From Ectobius pallidus (Eukaryota; Arthropoda; Insecta; Blattodea; Ectobiidae): DNA of 64,000 nt. The stretch is taken from positions 2,108,001-2,172,000 of the forward strand of contig CAXKWD010000007.1 in NCBI GenBank assembly GCA_964059195.1, in the 5' to 3' direction. Positions 22,801 through 37,800 of the stretch are shown here, piece by piece. The notes below the pieces were generated by a model. The model had not been told where the DNA came from. It did no database searches and saw only the letters and a list, made by a program, of their open reading frames with translations. The position numbers and the translations under genes were made by a program. How positions within the stretch are numbered: the first letter of the stretch is position 1; each line of letters begins with the position of its first letter.

Positions 22801-25800
22801 TGTATTTTATATTGCTGCACGACACTGTAATTTAATAGTCCAGTCATTAACATATGACAGCACAAGATTCGTTTTTGTTGTTTTAGTTATGTATTTACAA
22901 CAATATAATTAGAATAAAATTATGTAATTCATGATGCAATTTATGTAAAAAAGACAAGTGTTAATAAATATAATGTTCTAATTATTTTTCTATTAACAGT
23001 TGAATTAATAAATGCATGCAAAGCCACAGGCACCTGCTGGTCAATCAAGAGGGTTTGCTTAGTGAACAATGAATCTGCTTTTACATAAACAAATAGACAA
23101 ATTCTCAACATTGAGTATTAAGAAAGTACGTAAACAACTATGCAGGCAAGACTACAGCTCGCAACTTTAGGCCTACTAGTTCAACAATAATTTTAAAAAA
23201 ATTGTATTCAGTTCTGAGTTATTAGCTTTTGAAGTTATGAACCATACACTTATATTGTAATTCTGTAACAATCGTAACAATGTTGCAAAACAAACAAACA
23301 GACCCATATCCTGACAATGCTGCTGCTGTCAACTCTCATTCTTGGAAGTCTTGTTTAATGAAATGCAAAATTACAACAAACAATCTTACAAAAAAAAAAA
23401 AAAAAAGTCCTTTTTCGGCTCTTTGGAATTTGTGTTAATGAGGTTTTACTACTTTACCTATTACAAGCATCTGTATGAACTTGCAAAAAAACTGAAAGCA
23501 ATAAAATTTCAGGGATTCTTTGACATTCTGCAAACTATTTTCTTCTTTTTTTTAGAAACACGAAGAACGATCATATTTGAGGTTGTAAAATTTTCTTTAA
23601 AATCTGCAAAATGAAAGAAAAATCATGAAGTGAGAAGTTATATATCCTAAAAATGGTGTAATTTGAACTGTTCATGATGATGTGCAATATCGACTTGATG
23701 ATGATTATGCTACCTGTCACAAACCTCGTGCTTGATCTTCTCACATGTACAGCTATCAGCAGCATTGTACGAGGCAATCAAAATAAGTCTAATGATCATA
23801 GCCAGGCAATCAAAATAAGTCTAATGATCATAGCCAGCCAATCAGAATGTTGGGGGCTGCATCATGCAGACTGTCAAAGAAGACCCGAATTTTCTTACAT
23901 TAAACAAAAACACAAGCGATGGATGATAAGGACTAGAGTGTTGCTGGGGCACTCACTCTGTATGTTTATCGACATTGTCTTGGCCGATGTCTGCAGGAGC
24001 GACTGCCCCGGTTTCACCAGAGACATGCGGGTCACATTGGTGGGTCCCTCAGTGAACAGTCGCTTTTTGGCGAGGCTGGAACCCACCGGCGACTGAAATC
24101 TCTCGGAAACCGATGACACAGGCGATTGCGGAGGATCTGTGAATATAATGTGACACGTTCAGACAGGGATGAGTGAACAGGCAAGGGAGAGGGTGGCACA
24201 TTCAAACACAGCACTCACTTTGTGACGTGGACGCCGTTCCTGTTGTAAGCCTGCGTATGGTAGGGTTGGCGACAGACACATCCAGTTGTCCCGGCAGGCA
24301 CACGTCCTCGCATGTCGGCACAGGCTGCCCTGAGTTGCGAATGTTCTCCCATAGAGGGCTCTCGCTACGCCAAGCCATCGACTCCAGGATCTGCTCCTCA
24401 ATCTACACAACACACAAAAGCCAGTGACTAATCAAGTATAAAAATATTGCAAGCGTCTACATTATTATTTCAAGGTTTTATTTTGAGCGCACCTAGTGCA
24501 CACGGACTGAACACTGAAACATCTTCATACCTGTAGCTTCTTTGATAAAAAACAATTATTCAACAGTGATGGGAGATATATACCGTATTTATCTGAATAT
24601 AAGCTGCACTTTTTTTCCTAGATTAAGCCCAACAAAATATGCCTGCGGCTTAAAACCGCGTACGAGTGTTTTTAGGCAATAATGGTAAAAATGAGCACAA
24701 TATAGCCGGTTGATCCATCGTAGCTGGTTTCCCACCTCCAAGAACCGCCAGCTATCGATTATCTCGAATCTCCAGGACTATCGATATATTAATCGATTTA
24801 ACATCGAAAATATATCGATTTAATCAAAACATCGTAGAAGATGCGTAAGCAAGTAATGTTTCGCGTATTTTTGTCATTTTTATAGCGGTATTACAGAATA
24901 TGCATGTATTATAAATTGCTCACAAGTAAAAAAAATGCCGTAACATATGGGAATGTGAATAAAGACAATTTTGAACTGATGGTAAATGAAAGTGAAGTTA
25001 AGAAAAATAGAATAATCGTGCGAAATTCAACACTGATAGCCATATGAAGTGTAAAGTACTGATTTCTGTTTCCTTTTCCATCAGTTTTATTTAATTAATT
25101 AAATAAAATTAGAATATCATAACTTAAGTTGGCTGATACTTTCTTTTTCTTATTTCAGGCCTTTTTTGGCTAGGAAATGTGTTACTTTAATATTATGAAA
25201 ATGAGGAAATTTAATTTTTCACTTTGGGGTTAATTTAATTATTTTTCCTTTACTTTACTGCTAAAAAGGCAGGTGCGGCTTAAATTCAGGGGCGGCTTAT
25301 ATTCGGATAAATACGGTATATAAGATGCATATGAGATAATATATAATTATTTATGTGCGAAGCATTATAATAAATACAAAAGTCACACCAAGCGAGTGTC
25401 TTGCTTACAATGACACGAATAGCCAAGTGTTTTATTATTTTCTTTTCGTGGGTTTAAGTTTTCATTAATTCTGCGAGTATTCGATAAATAGTCACAATAA
25501 AAATAACTCATCTGGATTCTTCAAGAAAAATCCATGAGAAAATTTACCTGTATAACTTTAACTACTATTGATGTCCAGTTTTAGCCACACTTAAGAAATG
25601 TGGGAAAGAAAGATTAATATTGTTTCCAATGATATACCGCATGTTCAATATTGAACAATAACATCTTGCAATGTGTGGGAAATCGACCAATCACCAATAA
25701 TTTATCTTGCAATATGCTTGCAAGAACCACGAGGATGCAATTTTATCTGACTATTCCACTCATATTGATTAATAACGTTTAGCAATTCCTTGGATATAGA

Positions 25801-28800
25801 CCAATCACAATCGTTTACCTTATAATATCCTTCCTCGGATTGCAAGAATGCAGTTTTATCTGATAAAAGTTCAGCTTGTTACTGGGTACGTAAGGTATCA
25901 AATCCGGGATGCACTGGCAAAGAGAGTTAAGTCCACCATCCTAAAAAATTGAGATATGTCCATAGAGTTATTGATAAAAATGTTCTCTACATTTGTGTTA
26001 AGTCCAGTAAGTCATATTCAAAATTGTACGGTGGTTATGGATGTGTGCCTAATGGGTTTATCCATCTCTAAAGCTATGTTGGGCTGGTATAGTGTTAAGT
26101 TAAGTCACTCTAATTCTCAGTAACAAGAAAGTGAACTTAACTCTCTTTGCCCGAGCACCCCGGAAATGATTAATACATCACATGCTGCCATTCAGCAGAA
26201 TGAAACACATTTTATACAACATAACTAGTTTGGAAATTTAATTAACCCTTTATAAGGAAATGTTGCTCTCAGGCAACACCTCCCAGAGACCTATTTTGCA
26301 TTCGGACCACAAAAACACTTGCTAAAGCCATCTAACTGTTAGAATATGAACTAAATTGTTGGTGTATAAACTCGAATACTACCCGCATATTTTTTTCAAA
26401 AATTGCAGACGAAAAACTGGGGTGTGGGTATTATTTGAATACTGGAATCCTCTCATCTGAATTTCAACAATTTTATACCATATCGGAACAATGTCACATG
26501 ATGCTTTGTAGTAGTATCACATATACAGTGCCTTTTTTTTGACTCGTGGCCGGGCGGTCGGCTGGAGGTAGCTGCGAGCTCACAGTGCTTCTCACAGTTC
26601 CTGGCTCCCGCCTTTCTCCCCGTCAGTGCACACACACAGCACACCAAACACCAATTTTCTGGTCATGTAATGGCATTTCGTGTACAATATCGGGTTTTTC
26701 TGCACTCCAGTATCTGTTGTTTTGTGTCGATACATGAACATGTAAATGAAACCATGCTTCGTCTGTGAAAAAAATTAACTTTGGGTCCATAGAGCCATCA
26801 TTAACTTTACCCAACACCCAATTGCAGAAATTTACTCTACTCACAGTATCACGTGGTTGCAGTTCCTGAACTACGGTCATCTTATATGGTTTTAATTTCA
26901 TAAGTTTGGTGGCTTTGCAAGCCGAGAATTGTGAAAACCCCGTTTCCTGTGATAACCTACTCAGAGATTTTCTTGGGCTACGTTCTAACTTTTGTCCTAT
27001 CTCATCGAGTTTTTCCTCAGTAAGCACACGGCTAATTTTTCTTCTTCTTCTGATCAAGAACAGAACCCGTTTCTCTGAATCTGGTTACAAGTTTACGAAC
27101 TGTCTCTCTGTGAGGCACAGGGATACCAGGGAATCTGTCTACAAATAACCGTGTCACTTCTCTACAGAACTCTGTTTGCACATTGGAATCATACATGAAT
27201 AAACGGTGTGCTAAAGTATACACACGTCTTGGCATTATAACAGAACTATCACAATTTAACCACAAAGAAGAAAACAAGAACCTCCGTTTTTTGTAGCAAC
27301 GACCGCACATGCACTGACGGGGAGAAAGGCGGGAGCCAGGAACGGTGAGAAGCACTGTGCGCTCGCAGCTTCCTCCAGCCGACCGCCCGGCCACGAGTCA
27401 AAAAAAAGGCACTGTAGTATAACAGTAGCGAAGCTGTAATGAAAGGAAAATGAGACAAAGAAGACGCTTTCTTATGCACATGGTCCGCGTACAGACACCG
27501 GTAAAGTTCGGTGAATTTCCAGGCGACTTTGACGTTGGGTCAGACACACGTCATTGCTTGCGGATTCCCACTGAACAGCTGAATTAAGAGTGTTGTTGTT
27601 GTTGAAAGTCCGCTGCGCGTCAAAGACGGCAAGATTTCGGCTGGCTGTTACCATGCACATTATTTTCATCTATCATATTTAATTCTTTTATGATATGTAA
27701 TGTTAATTATAACTGTTTAATTAAGAATAAAACTGGCGAAATAACTTTATATATGGGCCTATAGATTTTTTTCTTCAAATTCCCTTTTGAAAAATTCGGA
27801 TGCAGGTATTATTCGGGGGTGGGTAGTACTCGGGTATATACAGTAATAAACACGTAACCTCTCGTGAGATTACCTATGATAAAACATCAGCTCGATACTG
27901 AGCCGTCACAGTATCTCTAATGCAGTGATTACTAGACTACGTCATCCACTGAAAACAAATATGGCAGGCTCAATGTTTGGTAATGCATCTGTTGACGAAA
28001 ATCACCAAGGAAGCTAAGCCATATAATACTGAAAGAAATGGATTCAGTCACTGACCAGATTGAGATGCTTGACCATGTCGCGGGACAGCTGGTCCTCTGC
28101 TTTCACGATCACCTCGATCACCTTGTAGAAGTAGTACGGCTCCAAACCCAGGGCCTCCAGGATCCAGGGGAAGGTGCGCTGTGAGTTGTACGAGTAAATC
28201 ACAATCTCGAGACAGCAGGCGAGGAGCGTCTGGTGGAAGATCTCCTGCTCCAGCAAGTTGGTGACATCCAGATCCGGCTTCTTCTTGCGTTCCTCCACCA
28301 GAATGTTCTCCAGCAGTTTGTAGTACAAGCTCTCTCCAAGCTGGAGACGTTTGCGGGCAAAGTCCATGTGCTTGCCAGGGTGGTCGTCCGTGTGCTGCGT
28401 GTAGCGTGTGCAGAACGTCTGTCCCAGCTCCTTCACCCAGCCTTCGATCTTCTCTTGTGGATTGCCACTACACGACCTGCCACATCATACAGAACTGAAT
28501 TATAACACAGCCAAGAACTGCTAGAACTTGCTAACAGCTGATTGTGGCGGTCAGTTGTATGCTACAAGTTCATTGCATATTAAAATGACTACGTGCCTCT
28601 ATCCATGCTGGTCTGTCTGGGAGAGGATTTTTATTCACCTTGATATCCCGACCAATGATGACCTTATCTCTAAATTAGTCGAGAATCGTTAAGAGGAGAT
28701 GTCCACACAGCTTGTAGAGATTTCACTTTTACTTATATTTTATGGCTTTGCCACATTTATATTATACTAGCATGTGCCCGCATTAAAAATTAAGAGCATA

Positions 28801-31800
28801 ATAGTTAAATCATTATATTTACTCGTATTAACACCTAAATCACGTGGACTACATACCACGATTAGATAGTGTCGCCTGGTAAAAGTGACCTCAGATTCGA
28901 GTTCCTTGGTCCAGAAAACCCCTGTATAGTGAGTTTCGTCCAAATAAAACAATGTTTGACCATATTAGGGCTTACAACATTCAAGCGATCGCGAAAGTTT
29001 TATTTCAAGGTATGACAAAAATAGACAAAGCCAACTGTAATTGTCAAACTTCCATTTAATTTAATTCCAAACCCATCTGAAACCCACTGGCAACAATATG
29101 TTTTAATGTCAAATGTGATTCGGATTCGATAATTCTGTGTAAGAAGGGATTAAGTATTCTCAAACACATTTGATTTTTGGCATTTAAAATCAGAATTTTT
29201 CAAAATCCTTTCTTAGTGAACACCTACATTATGAAACGAAGGTACTGTCAAAATTCCAAGTCTCTACCTGTTATAGTTTAGGCTGTACGTTGATTCCTGT
29301 CATTCAGTCAGTCATTCAGTCAGTCAGGACAAAGCCTTTTATATATATAGAGATATAAAGAAAGTTCCAAGATATGTTCATGAATTTGGAAATATCACGA
29401 GAAGAAAACTTGATCAAGAAGTTCATAAAATATACACCAGAGGGCACATCAGTATTGTCCAAGCAAGGATTTGACAGTTGACTTGCAGCTGAAAATGTGG
29501 GCAAAGCCCATGAAACATACGTTCTACTAAGATGTAAGTAAAGTGAAGTCTATAGTGTTTCAATGTCGTCAACCATCTCATTTAATTAACATAGTATATT
29601 GCTTCACTATATCTTCATGAAATGGACTAGTGACAGAGTTACGTTTGTATTTACAAATGTTACATCAGGTAACTCTCAATTATCTCAATTCTTTCTCACA
29701 CAGCAGTGAAAAGGGCTCATATTCCAGAATGTGTAAGCATAAGCTTGCCTTTGAGAGATGCGAGCGGGATGTAATGTAAGCAACCAACCAGAGCGGCTCT
29801 GATGGCCAGGGAAGACCTACATAAGCTGCCAGAAGGAACTCGCTACAGTCGTGTCGATAGTGAGAGCGAAGAGTACACTTCTGTTAATAGCAGCGCTTTG
29901 AAGCGGTGGTGATGCAATCTCAGATCTCGCTCTGAGGGCTTTGTTTACTGCATTTAATTAACGTTACTGATTTGATCTATGTTAATCAAGAGCTGGCTTA
30001 CTTGAACAAGTCCACAAGAACGTCGCTGGGTGCGGCCTGGCGACCCGACAGCAGCAACTGCAGGCGACTCACACTCTGCGTTGCCGTGGAGATGGGTGTC
30101 ACGTTGGGCTGCATCTCCTTGCTCTGCAGATAGCGACGCCCAGTGAGGGGCGTGTTCGGGATGAGCTGTTGCAGCTGAAACAAGAGTCTTTTGTCATACT
30201 TCTTTATCTCACCTACGAGCACTTGTAATTTATGTCTGTGATGACAGTACTCACCGTGTCCTTGTATTTCTCCATGCTCAGGCTGCGAGCTCTCTTAGCT
30301 TGGATCTTCTCGGTGAACTCCACCATGCCATACGACTTTGTGGGCGTCCCAATGTCGGTGCTTGCATCCTCCCCTACAACACAACGTCGTTACTATCCCC
30401 TCCCCACATCAGCGAGTCCCAACATGGAGGCTCAATACACCAACCCACCTGCATCTTCAGTCTGATTATTATCTTGAAATGGAACTGCATTTAAAATAAA
30501 ATCTGTTTGTGTTAATTTTAAATATTTTACTAAAACTGACTTCATTTAAAATCTGTTGGTTTGTGGTTAAGACACTAAGAGAGCTTCGAGTTCTCCATAC
30601 GCCATCACCTGCCACCTATCACAAAAGATAAGAACTTAGTAACAGCTGAGTCATTTCTTTGCTGAATCTAAAGAGCATTAAGCATTTAAAACAGTTGTAT
30701 GCAGCTTGCCTATAATGGCAATCAAGTCACTAGTATGAAAATTACGATACGAGCAAACACTCGTGTCTTAGTAAATGCCTAATCCCTCAACCTGAAAGAC
30801 AGAACTAATTACATTTTTCTATTTTCATTTTTGCAGCTCAGACTCGGATGCAAATGGGTGTGTGTTGGTTCTCACCTTCACAATCTTGGCGTGCAGGAAG
30901 GGCGCGAATGAGCGCGGCTATCAAGTGGCAGCGCCTAGCTATGGATCCCAAGGCACAGAATCGCTTGCACTCGTCTACAAATCACATATACAGTGCGAGT
31001 TAGAGATGTATTCATGCATGCCAACATGTACTGAGCCTCCATGTGTCCACTGAATTGCACATCAGCGAACCTCGAGACGCTCACTCTAACTACCAATACA
31101 AACACTGTTCTAAAGCTAGGCCATAATATTAAAGTTAAACTTTTGTACAGGTAGCGGAGAGAAAGAAAGAAAGAAAGAAAAAAAAAGTGGACTGACTAGA
31201 ATATATAAGTTGCCGATATAAGCCACTGCGCATGCCTAGCGGCATTCACAGGATTGCAGGGAATGTATTGAAATTTGTTCTACAGCCGATAAATTGCTTG
31301 GATTGAGAAATAATTTCACGTAATTTGCATTGCTTGTGAAAACAAACATTTATTTACATATCACAAGCCTCTGAAATCAGCTACAAGAGTTGGTCCGCTT
31401 TCTTTTCCCTACCCGTATAAGAGTTTCTTATAGTAAGGGCTAAAACTTTTACCTGAGACATTTCTTGTAAAAATTCTCTGAACACTTGCATGGTGTAAAG
31501 TACACACCAAAACAAATGAATATCTTACATGAGTGTATACACGTAAACCTACCCAGGAAAATCCTCTCGTCGAAATCCCCTTCGCTCAGAACGTACTCCT
31601 CGTAAATCTTGCTGATGGCTTTGAAATTGTGGTCAAAGTTGTTCACTTCCAGGAGTCCGCTCAGATTGGCTGCCTTCCCCCTCAGCACCTGTGCGACAAG
31701 AGCAATGAATAAATTGTATAGCCGTCCAACCCACTGCTAAAGCGTTATTTGATGTATTTGATACAATGACTGATGATAAAAGATTAATGGTTAATGATTT

Positions 31801-34800
31801 TGATGTTCAGTAATAGCTACTCGACGACAAATGTAAGACGACCCTGTACTTTTTGATATGATGAATCTATGAAAAAAACCTCGTAACAATGAGTTTATGT
31901 AGAGTCTTTTATCATGAAATATTTAACAGCAAAAGTAAGATTAAAACAAAATAAGATAGGACTTATGTTTATTTTATGAAATTTCAGAAAAAGTCACTAT
32001 TGAGGAAAATAATTTGCATTTTCAGGGCAGGCTTACTGATACATTTAGTTAGCTCTGAATGAAAATGTCTGTCAGAATTTACTTTGGAATTTCTTCAAAG
32101 CTGCATAATGTTCAGAAAGATCTATACAGTGGAACCTCGTTAAGACGTTTTTCTAGGGACTGAAAAAAATACACGTCCAAACCGGGAAAACGTACTACTG
32201 GAAATAAACAAAAAAATCGTAGGGAATATGTAGATAGGCCTATGTTTTCTAAGTTGCTCAGAACCGCCCAAAAGTGCATCCTAATGACTCAGAAATACCC
32301 ACAGTGATACACAGGTGCTTCTATGCTAAGCCATTTGTTACGAGAGATTTATATTATGTAAACGAATACATAGGCCTAACAATTTTATCTGGAAAAAAAA
32401 AACTTTCAAAAATTGATGGAATGTATGGGAGCTATATTTAATGAAAAATCAAGACGAAACTCACAAAGAAAGCATCTATTTTATTCTGAAAATCACACAT
32501 GAAACAAGTTGCACTCCACAATCTATTACCAAGCACGAAATATTGTAATTGTGCAAAATATCACATGTGCTAGTTCTGTAAACAGTCGTGTACACGGTCA
32601 TGTTCACAGCCACAATTTGCTAATGAAATGCGATCCAATACCGACGTGAGAAGCACGATCTGCTTTTTTTGGCATACATTTCTTCAAACATTCTAATATT
32701 TTCTTCTCCTCACCACACGAACCGTAAGAAATTTAAAATATATTTCACTACTTCAAAATTATCACGATATAAAATGGCGGCCTAACAGCTGACTCGGCAA
32801 AATGGCGCCAAGTCAAATGGCCAATGAGAAGCAAACTGCAATGGTTCAAAATGGCTGACGACTGGTCCCATAGAGCAAAGATTGAGACTTGGACACCAGA
32901 GAGTACAAGAATTGTGACATAGAGATCACACAATCGGATGCGCGTTCAAAGCTTATGTTTGGCAAAGTGTGGTTGGCGAGCCAATTACGAACGTACTAAG
33001 CGTTAAACCAAAACGTGTTAAGAAACATTTAAACATGTAATTATTAAGATTGGGACCGGGACTTCCAAAAACCGACGTACTATGCGGGAAAACGTAGTAA
33101 TGAGGAACGTGCTAACGAGGTTCCACTGTATTAATTTTCTTTATTTCTTTATTTGTTTTATTTGTATTTTATTTAATAGTTTGAAGAACCTCCTCCCCTG
33201 TGGCATCAGCAAAGCAATGAGATCAAACTGCTTCATGCCTTCAATGTACTGTATAGGGATCCTTGTAAATCATTACACAGGCAAAAAATATCCCTGGAGT
33301 GAATTCATAAATTGACTCAGGAAAATAAAAGCAGACCTCCAACATTGTCATAAGTACTCACCCCGGAGTCAAAGAGCTTTTTGATGTGTGGTTTCCAGTT
33401 GTACTCCTTGATACCCATGGCCTCCAGTGTGATGCCGTCGTTCTTCTTGCACAGCTGGTCGATGATGCAGGGCGTCTCCACAGGCGGCGAGTAGTCAGGG
33501 TCTGTGAAGTTCTTTGGCAGACCTACAACATGACAATTACAAGTGTATATCAACACTGAAACATCTTTGTAACTGTAGCTTCTTTGTTAAAACAATCAAT
33601 CATTGAACACAGCAATTAAGTATATATAAGCTGCATATGAGATTTGAAAGTAACGTATCATTATTTATATGTGTGGTGAAGCATTTTAAATCTCTTATAA
33701 TAATAATAATAATAAATACAATACTAATAAAATCAGGTAAACTGATAACAAAGTGCCAGTATGCTTTTTTAATCAGTAATAATTGCAGTTATGATATACA
33801 GAAAATAAGTTTTTTTTTATTTTTTATTTATTTTTTATTTTTTTATTATTAAATAGATCTCCGAGTTAAACTCCAGATCGATTCATTAAGCAGGGCTTAC
33901 GGAAGAACAAAGGTCTAAAGTTTGATTCTTAACCTTAATTCATATTGGTATACACTGATATACTAATTCTTAAAATATGTAAACATTTTACAAAATGCAT
34001 TGACAATGAAATAGTACAGTAAGCCAATAAGAAGAGGATAGTTCCACCTAGCGGTATGCAGTTTTATTCTGAGTATAGGCTTATGCAATTTTAACGCAAC
34101 GCAATAACTTTAAAGCTAGTTTCTGTTCGTGAAATAACATTTATAGGCTTATGTTATTCTTTAGGAATGATGTAGGTCAATGAAAGACAATGAATTCCCA
34201 TTTTTTTAAAAAGAAAAATGTAATACTTATTTAAGCACATTGACAAAATAGGACACAAGAATGGAATAGGCTCAATTTAACACAATTGATAATAATAATA
34301 AAAAAAAAAATTTGCTTTAGGGTGGACTCGAACGTGATATCTCTTGATTACTAGACAAGCATCTTACCCCAAGACCAAACTACACTGCGACTTTTGAGTG
34401 TCCAATACCAAAGAATACTATCTCGTCGTAGCTCACAGAAAAGAAAAATCACCTTATTTCGAAATTAGGCTATATTTCGAGCCTTCTAGTTTTCTTATGT
34501 TACAATATAGAATAATTTCATTCATTGGTAACATAATATTCGCGATATTCTAGTCATAAATGCGAATTTGGCCCTCACTAAAGCAGAGTACCAACTTAAA
34601 CAAATTCTCAGAAGTTAATGTTTTTATTTATTAAGAGGTCAGGGATTATAAATCTGACATAGGCTGAAGTAAAATTCAATGCTTTAATCTAATTGTAATC
34701 AATTTTAGCAAAATAATTAGTCATTATACAACAGCATTTCGTCTATAATCGTACATATGGGAACATTTGTTTTTCATGTAGGTGTCAACTGTCCATGGCA

Positions 34801-37800
34801 ACTGAAGGAAGCTTTATAAGCTGTCATTCATTGATGACGCTATAAGAAAGAACCGAGAATTTGATTTTGCATTTGAAGAAGGTGCCTTCTTTTTACCATC
34901 CTTTACTAAAGAAGGTTTCGACAGGAATTGAAGGGTTGTTAAGAATTCCCCTTTATTTACCTTAGTTACGGGACTCGCCCGCTGATTGGTTGGCCGCGAG
35001 CCAATCAAAATGCTTCGAAATGAACCAAAATATTACAATTAATTTGACTGATAATTACTCTCTATTTCGGTACTGGACAACCGATTAGGTCCAAATTCAA
35101 TAGGCTTTTTGCCATGATTGCTATAAATAAGTATACGAAGTTTCATGAAAATCCGATAAAGCTTATTTGAGTTACCGCGCCTTTTCTTATATGATACCAT
35201 AAAAGGGCACTACATTGGGTATTATTCCGGTACCGGCCAACCGATTTGGTCCAATATCAACAGACATCTTCCCATAGACATTATAAATAGGTATTCCAAG
35301 TTTCATGAAAATCCGATAAAGCGTATGTGAGTTATGGCGCCTTTAAAATATACACTAAATTGGGTTTTACTCCGGTACCGGTGAACCGATTTGGTCCAAT
35401 TTCAATAGGGTTCTTCCCATGGACATTATAAACGCGTATACCAAGTTTCATTAAAATTCGATAAAGCGTATTTGAGTTAGAGCGCGTACAGACACACGGA
35501 CGGACAGACATTTTTCGTCCCCCACACAATCTCATAAAGTACCATACTGGCACTAAATAATGTGATAATACTAAAGCAATGAAGTAAAGCCAAGTGATGT
35601 CAGCTGTTGGCGCAACAGGTGATATATTATGGCATAAGTAACTATTTCTGGAATTACACAGTGAAGTGATATTCAATTACACTTAAAATTGTTGTATTTA
35701 CATACATACTTCACTAAATTTTACCTAATTTTCTCAGGACAGATCTGTTTCATCCACCCTTGTGGATATCCTCAGCTGATTTCTACTTTCTGGAGTTGTG
35801 TTGCCATCTATTGGAGGAAGGATGTATCTAGTGATGAGGCTGTCTTCTGCTGTCCCAGGTGGGACTCCAGAAAGTAGAAATCAGCTGAGGATATCCACAA
35901 GGGTGGATGAAACAGATCTGTCCTGAGAAAATTAGGTAAAATTTAGTGAAGTATGTATGTAAATACAACAATTTTAAGTGTAATATTATGGCATATCGAT
36001 TGTTTTGCCATAAGCTTAGAAGCTTTACATAGTATTTGAAACGCATCATACAACAATAATGGTAAGTGAAGCATAAAAGTGCGTATAGTCAAATCATGTA
36101 GTGAATTAAATCTATTATAGTTGCTTCACTGTGTAAGTTCCTAAGTTTCTGTATATCATAAAGATACGAGTAGGATAAAATTTGTTATTGTATGTCCAAA
36201 TATGTTTAAATCCATGTTAAAGTTAGCCAGATTTTAGCAGCCTAGATCGCTAAAATGCAATTTTTAGCTGTGTTGCCAGTCCAACAAGCAGTGTTTCAGA
36301 CAGCATGGCACTGTACTACAGTATTTGTGAGAGGAGAAATCACTGGAATGAAACTAATTGATGTGGCAACAACTGTTTTGAGAAGCCCAAAGAACGCTCT
36401 CTGTGCTGTTAAATCACAATGATTTTGTTTCGACTTGCTTGCTTCACAATGTCAGATACTTGTATGCAAATTAATATAATTATGACTCACTGTGCAACAA
36501 GGGCACAGCAGCATCGAAATGTACCTGAGAAGTCAGGATTCAGAAGATCTCGTCTGTCTGAGAGCAGTGCGTTGGCGAACATGAGGTCGCATGCGGCCAG
36601 CAACAAGTGGTACGAGTTCACCAGATCATCGCTCACGCCAGGGAACTTCCCCTTCACACACACAAACAGCGTCCAACAGAAGTCAAACACTCTGGACGGC
36701 GTCGACGGCAAACTCCTGCACACAACAAACAACATCATAGGCATGTGAGGAGATCACCACAAACGGATGAGCATTTAATACCAGCTTTTCTGCATCCATA
36801 TCTTCCACCACACCGAGTTGCACAGTGACAAAATATGATGTGCAAATATTCTCAGAAGCCACATAGACAAGTAAACATTTATTTAAAGTAATAGATAGGC
36901 CTACTATTCTTACAATATCTAATAGATATATCTATACCATCTTTCAAAATACTAGTAATTTTTTTAATGAAACATAAAACGGATAAACTTTAATGATATT
37001 AATAATAATAACGATGAGTTTTATGTGTAACGTCACCATTAGTAAGTGTATTTTTCTAAGAACTAGTTTGTTTGCTTGGTATCATAATAATTTAATTATC
37101 ATCTGCTTTCATCTTCATTAAAAAAATAATATATAGGTGTATGTAAAACAGAATTTCCAGAACTATGTCCTACTTCATATCCTGTATTTAATGAACTATT
37201 AAATACACAAAAAATATCATTCAGATCAATTTTATAAGAACTTTTATGTAGTTTAATTTTGCGCATAAACTGTTTTTTGCTAGAACCCATAGCTTTTGTG
37301 TGTTTAGGGAAAACTGCAAGAAATGACATTCAAAAGTGCCCCCCACCCCCTCGCTCACTCCCTATCAATGGGGACTTTTACTATGTTCTTTAGGATACTT
37401 TCCCCCACATCTCTGCCAAATTTCAAAACTATATTATTTTCACTTTAAGTTCAAAGTAGATGTAAACAAACTCTAATGTACCACTCCACCGAGCATATGA
37501 CAATACACGTGGAGATTTACCTGCCACGGAAAGAAACGGAATGAGGATTTGTCAGGGTGTCCACCAAGTAATGCTGAAGAAATTCCCGGCTTATTTCCTG
37601 ATTTTCATTGATCATTTCAGAAATTCCCGACCAAAATATGAAGCACTTTCTAATAACTGTGTAAGAAAAATTATAGGATTATACATACTTTAAATAACAA
37701 AAACTTTTAGTAACAAAAGTAATTGCAAACAATAATTACTTAGGCTATAACAGATGCAAGAATTAGGAACAATGAAATAAATTAAATATACTTTCATATA

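Larger units (their letters stand above)
26362..27838. mobile_element. TIR element split by a mariner insertion
   Basis: Left TATAAACTCGAATACTACCC and right, inverted, TATATACCCGAGTACTACCC; next inside, both have CAAAAATT-like blocks. The mariner at 26,526-27,414 interrupts it. Class not assigned. Confidence 0.55.
35676..35984. repeat. Foldback palindrome encoding hammerhead ribozymes on both strands
   Basis: 121-bp arms (35,676-35,796 and 35,864-35,984) with a 67-bp loop. On plus, 35,881-35,926 reads TCAG, CTGAGGA, T, ATCCAC-AAGG-GTGGAT, GAAAC, AGATCT, GTC, CTGA. Stem I is TCAG/CTGA and stem II six Watson-Crick pairs; the core CUGANGA...GAAA is intact and the cleavage triplet is GUC. The one oddity is a single extra U between A9 and stem II. 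The minus strand has the same motif at 35,734-35,779. The downstream TTAGTGAAGT is shared with other Penelope-linked loci here. Confidence 0.82.

Noticed and set aside
23670..23850. CRISPR-like direct repeat
   Set aside because: Only two adjacent copies without spacers, in a eukaryotic intron; a simple tandem duplication.
24173..24427. 84-codon plus-strand ORF
   Set aside because: Shadow of Rb-family exon 9.
29490..29535. Hammerhead-like segment CTGAAAA...GAAAC...GTT
   Set aside because: G8 is A and stem I has only two pairs; kept only as part of the Penelope relic.
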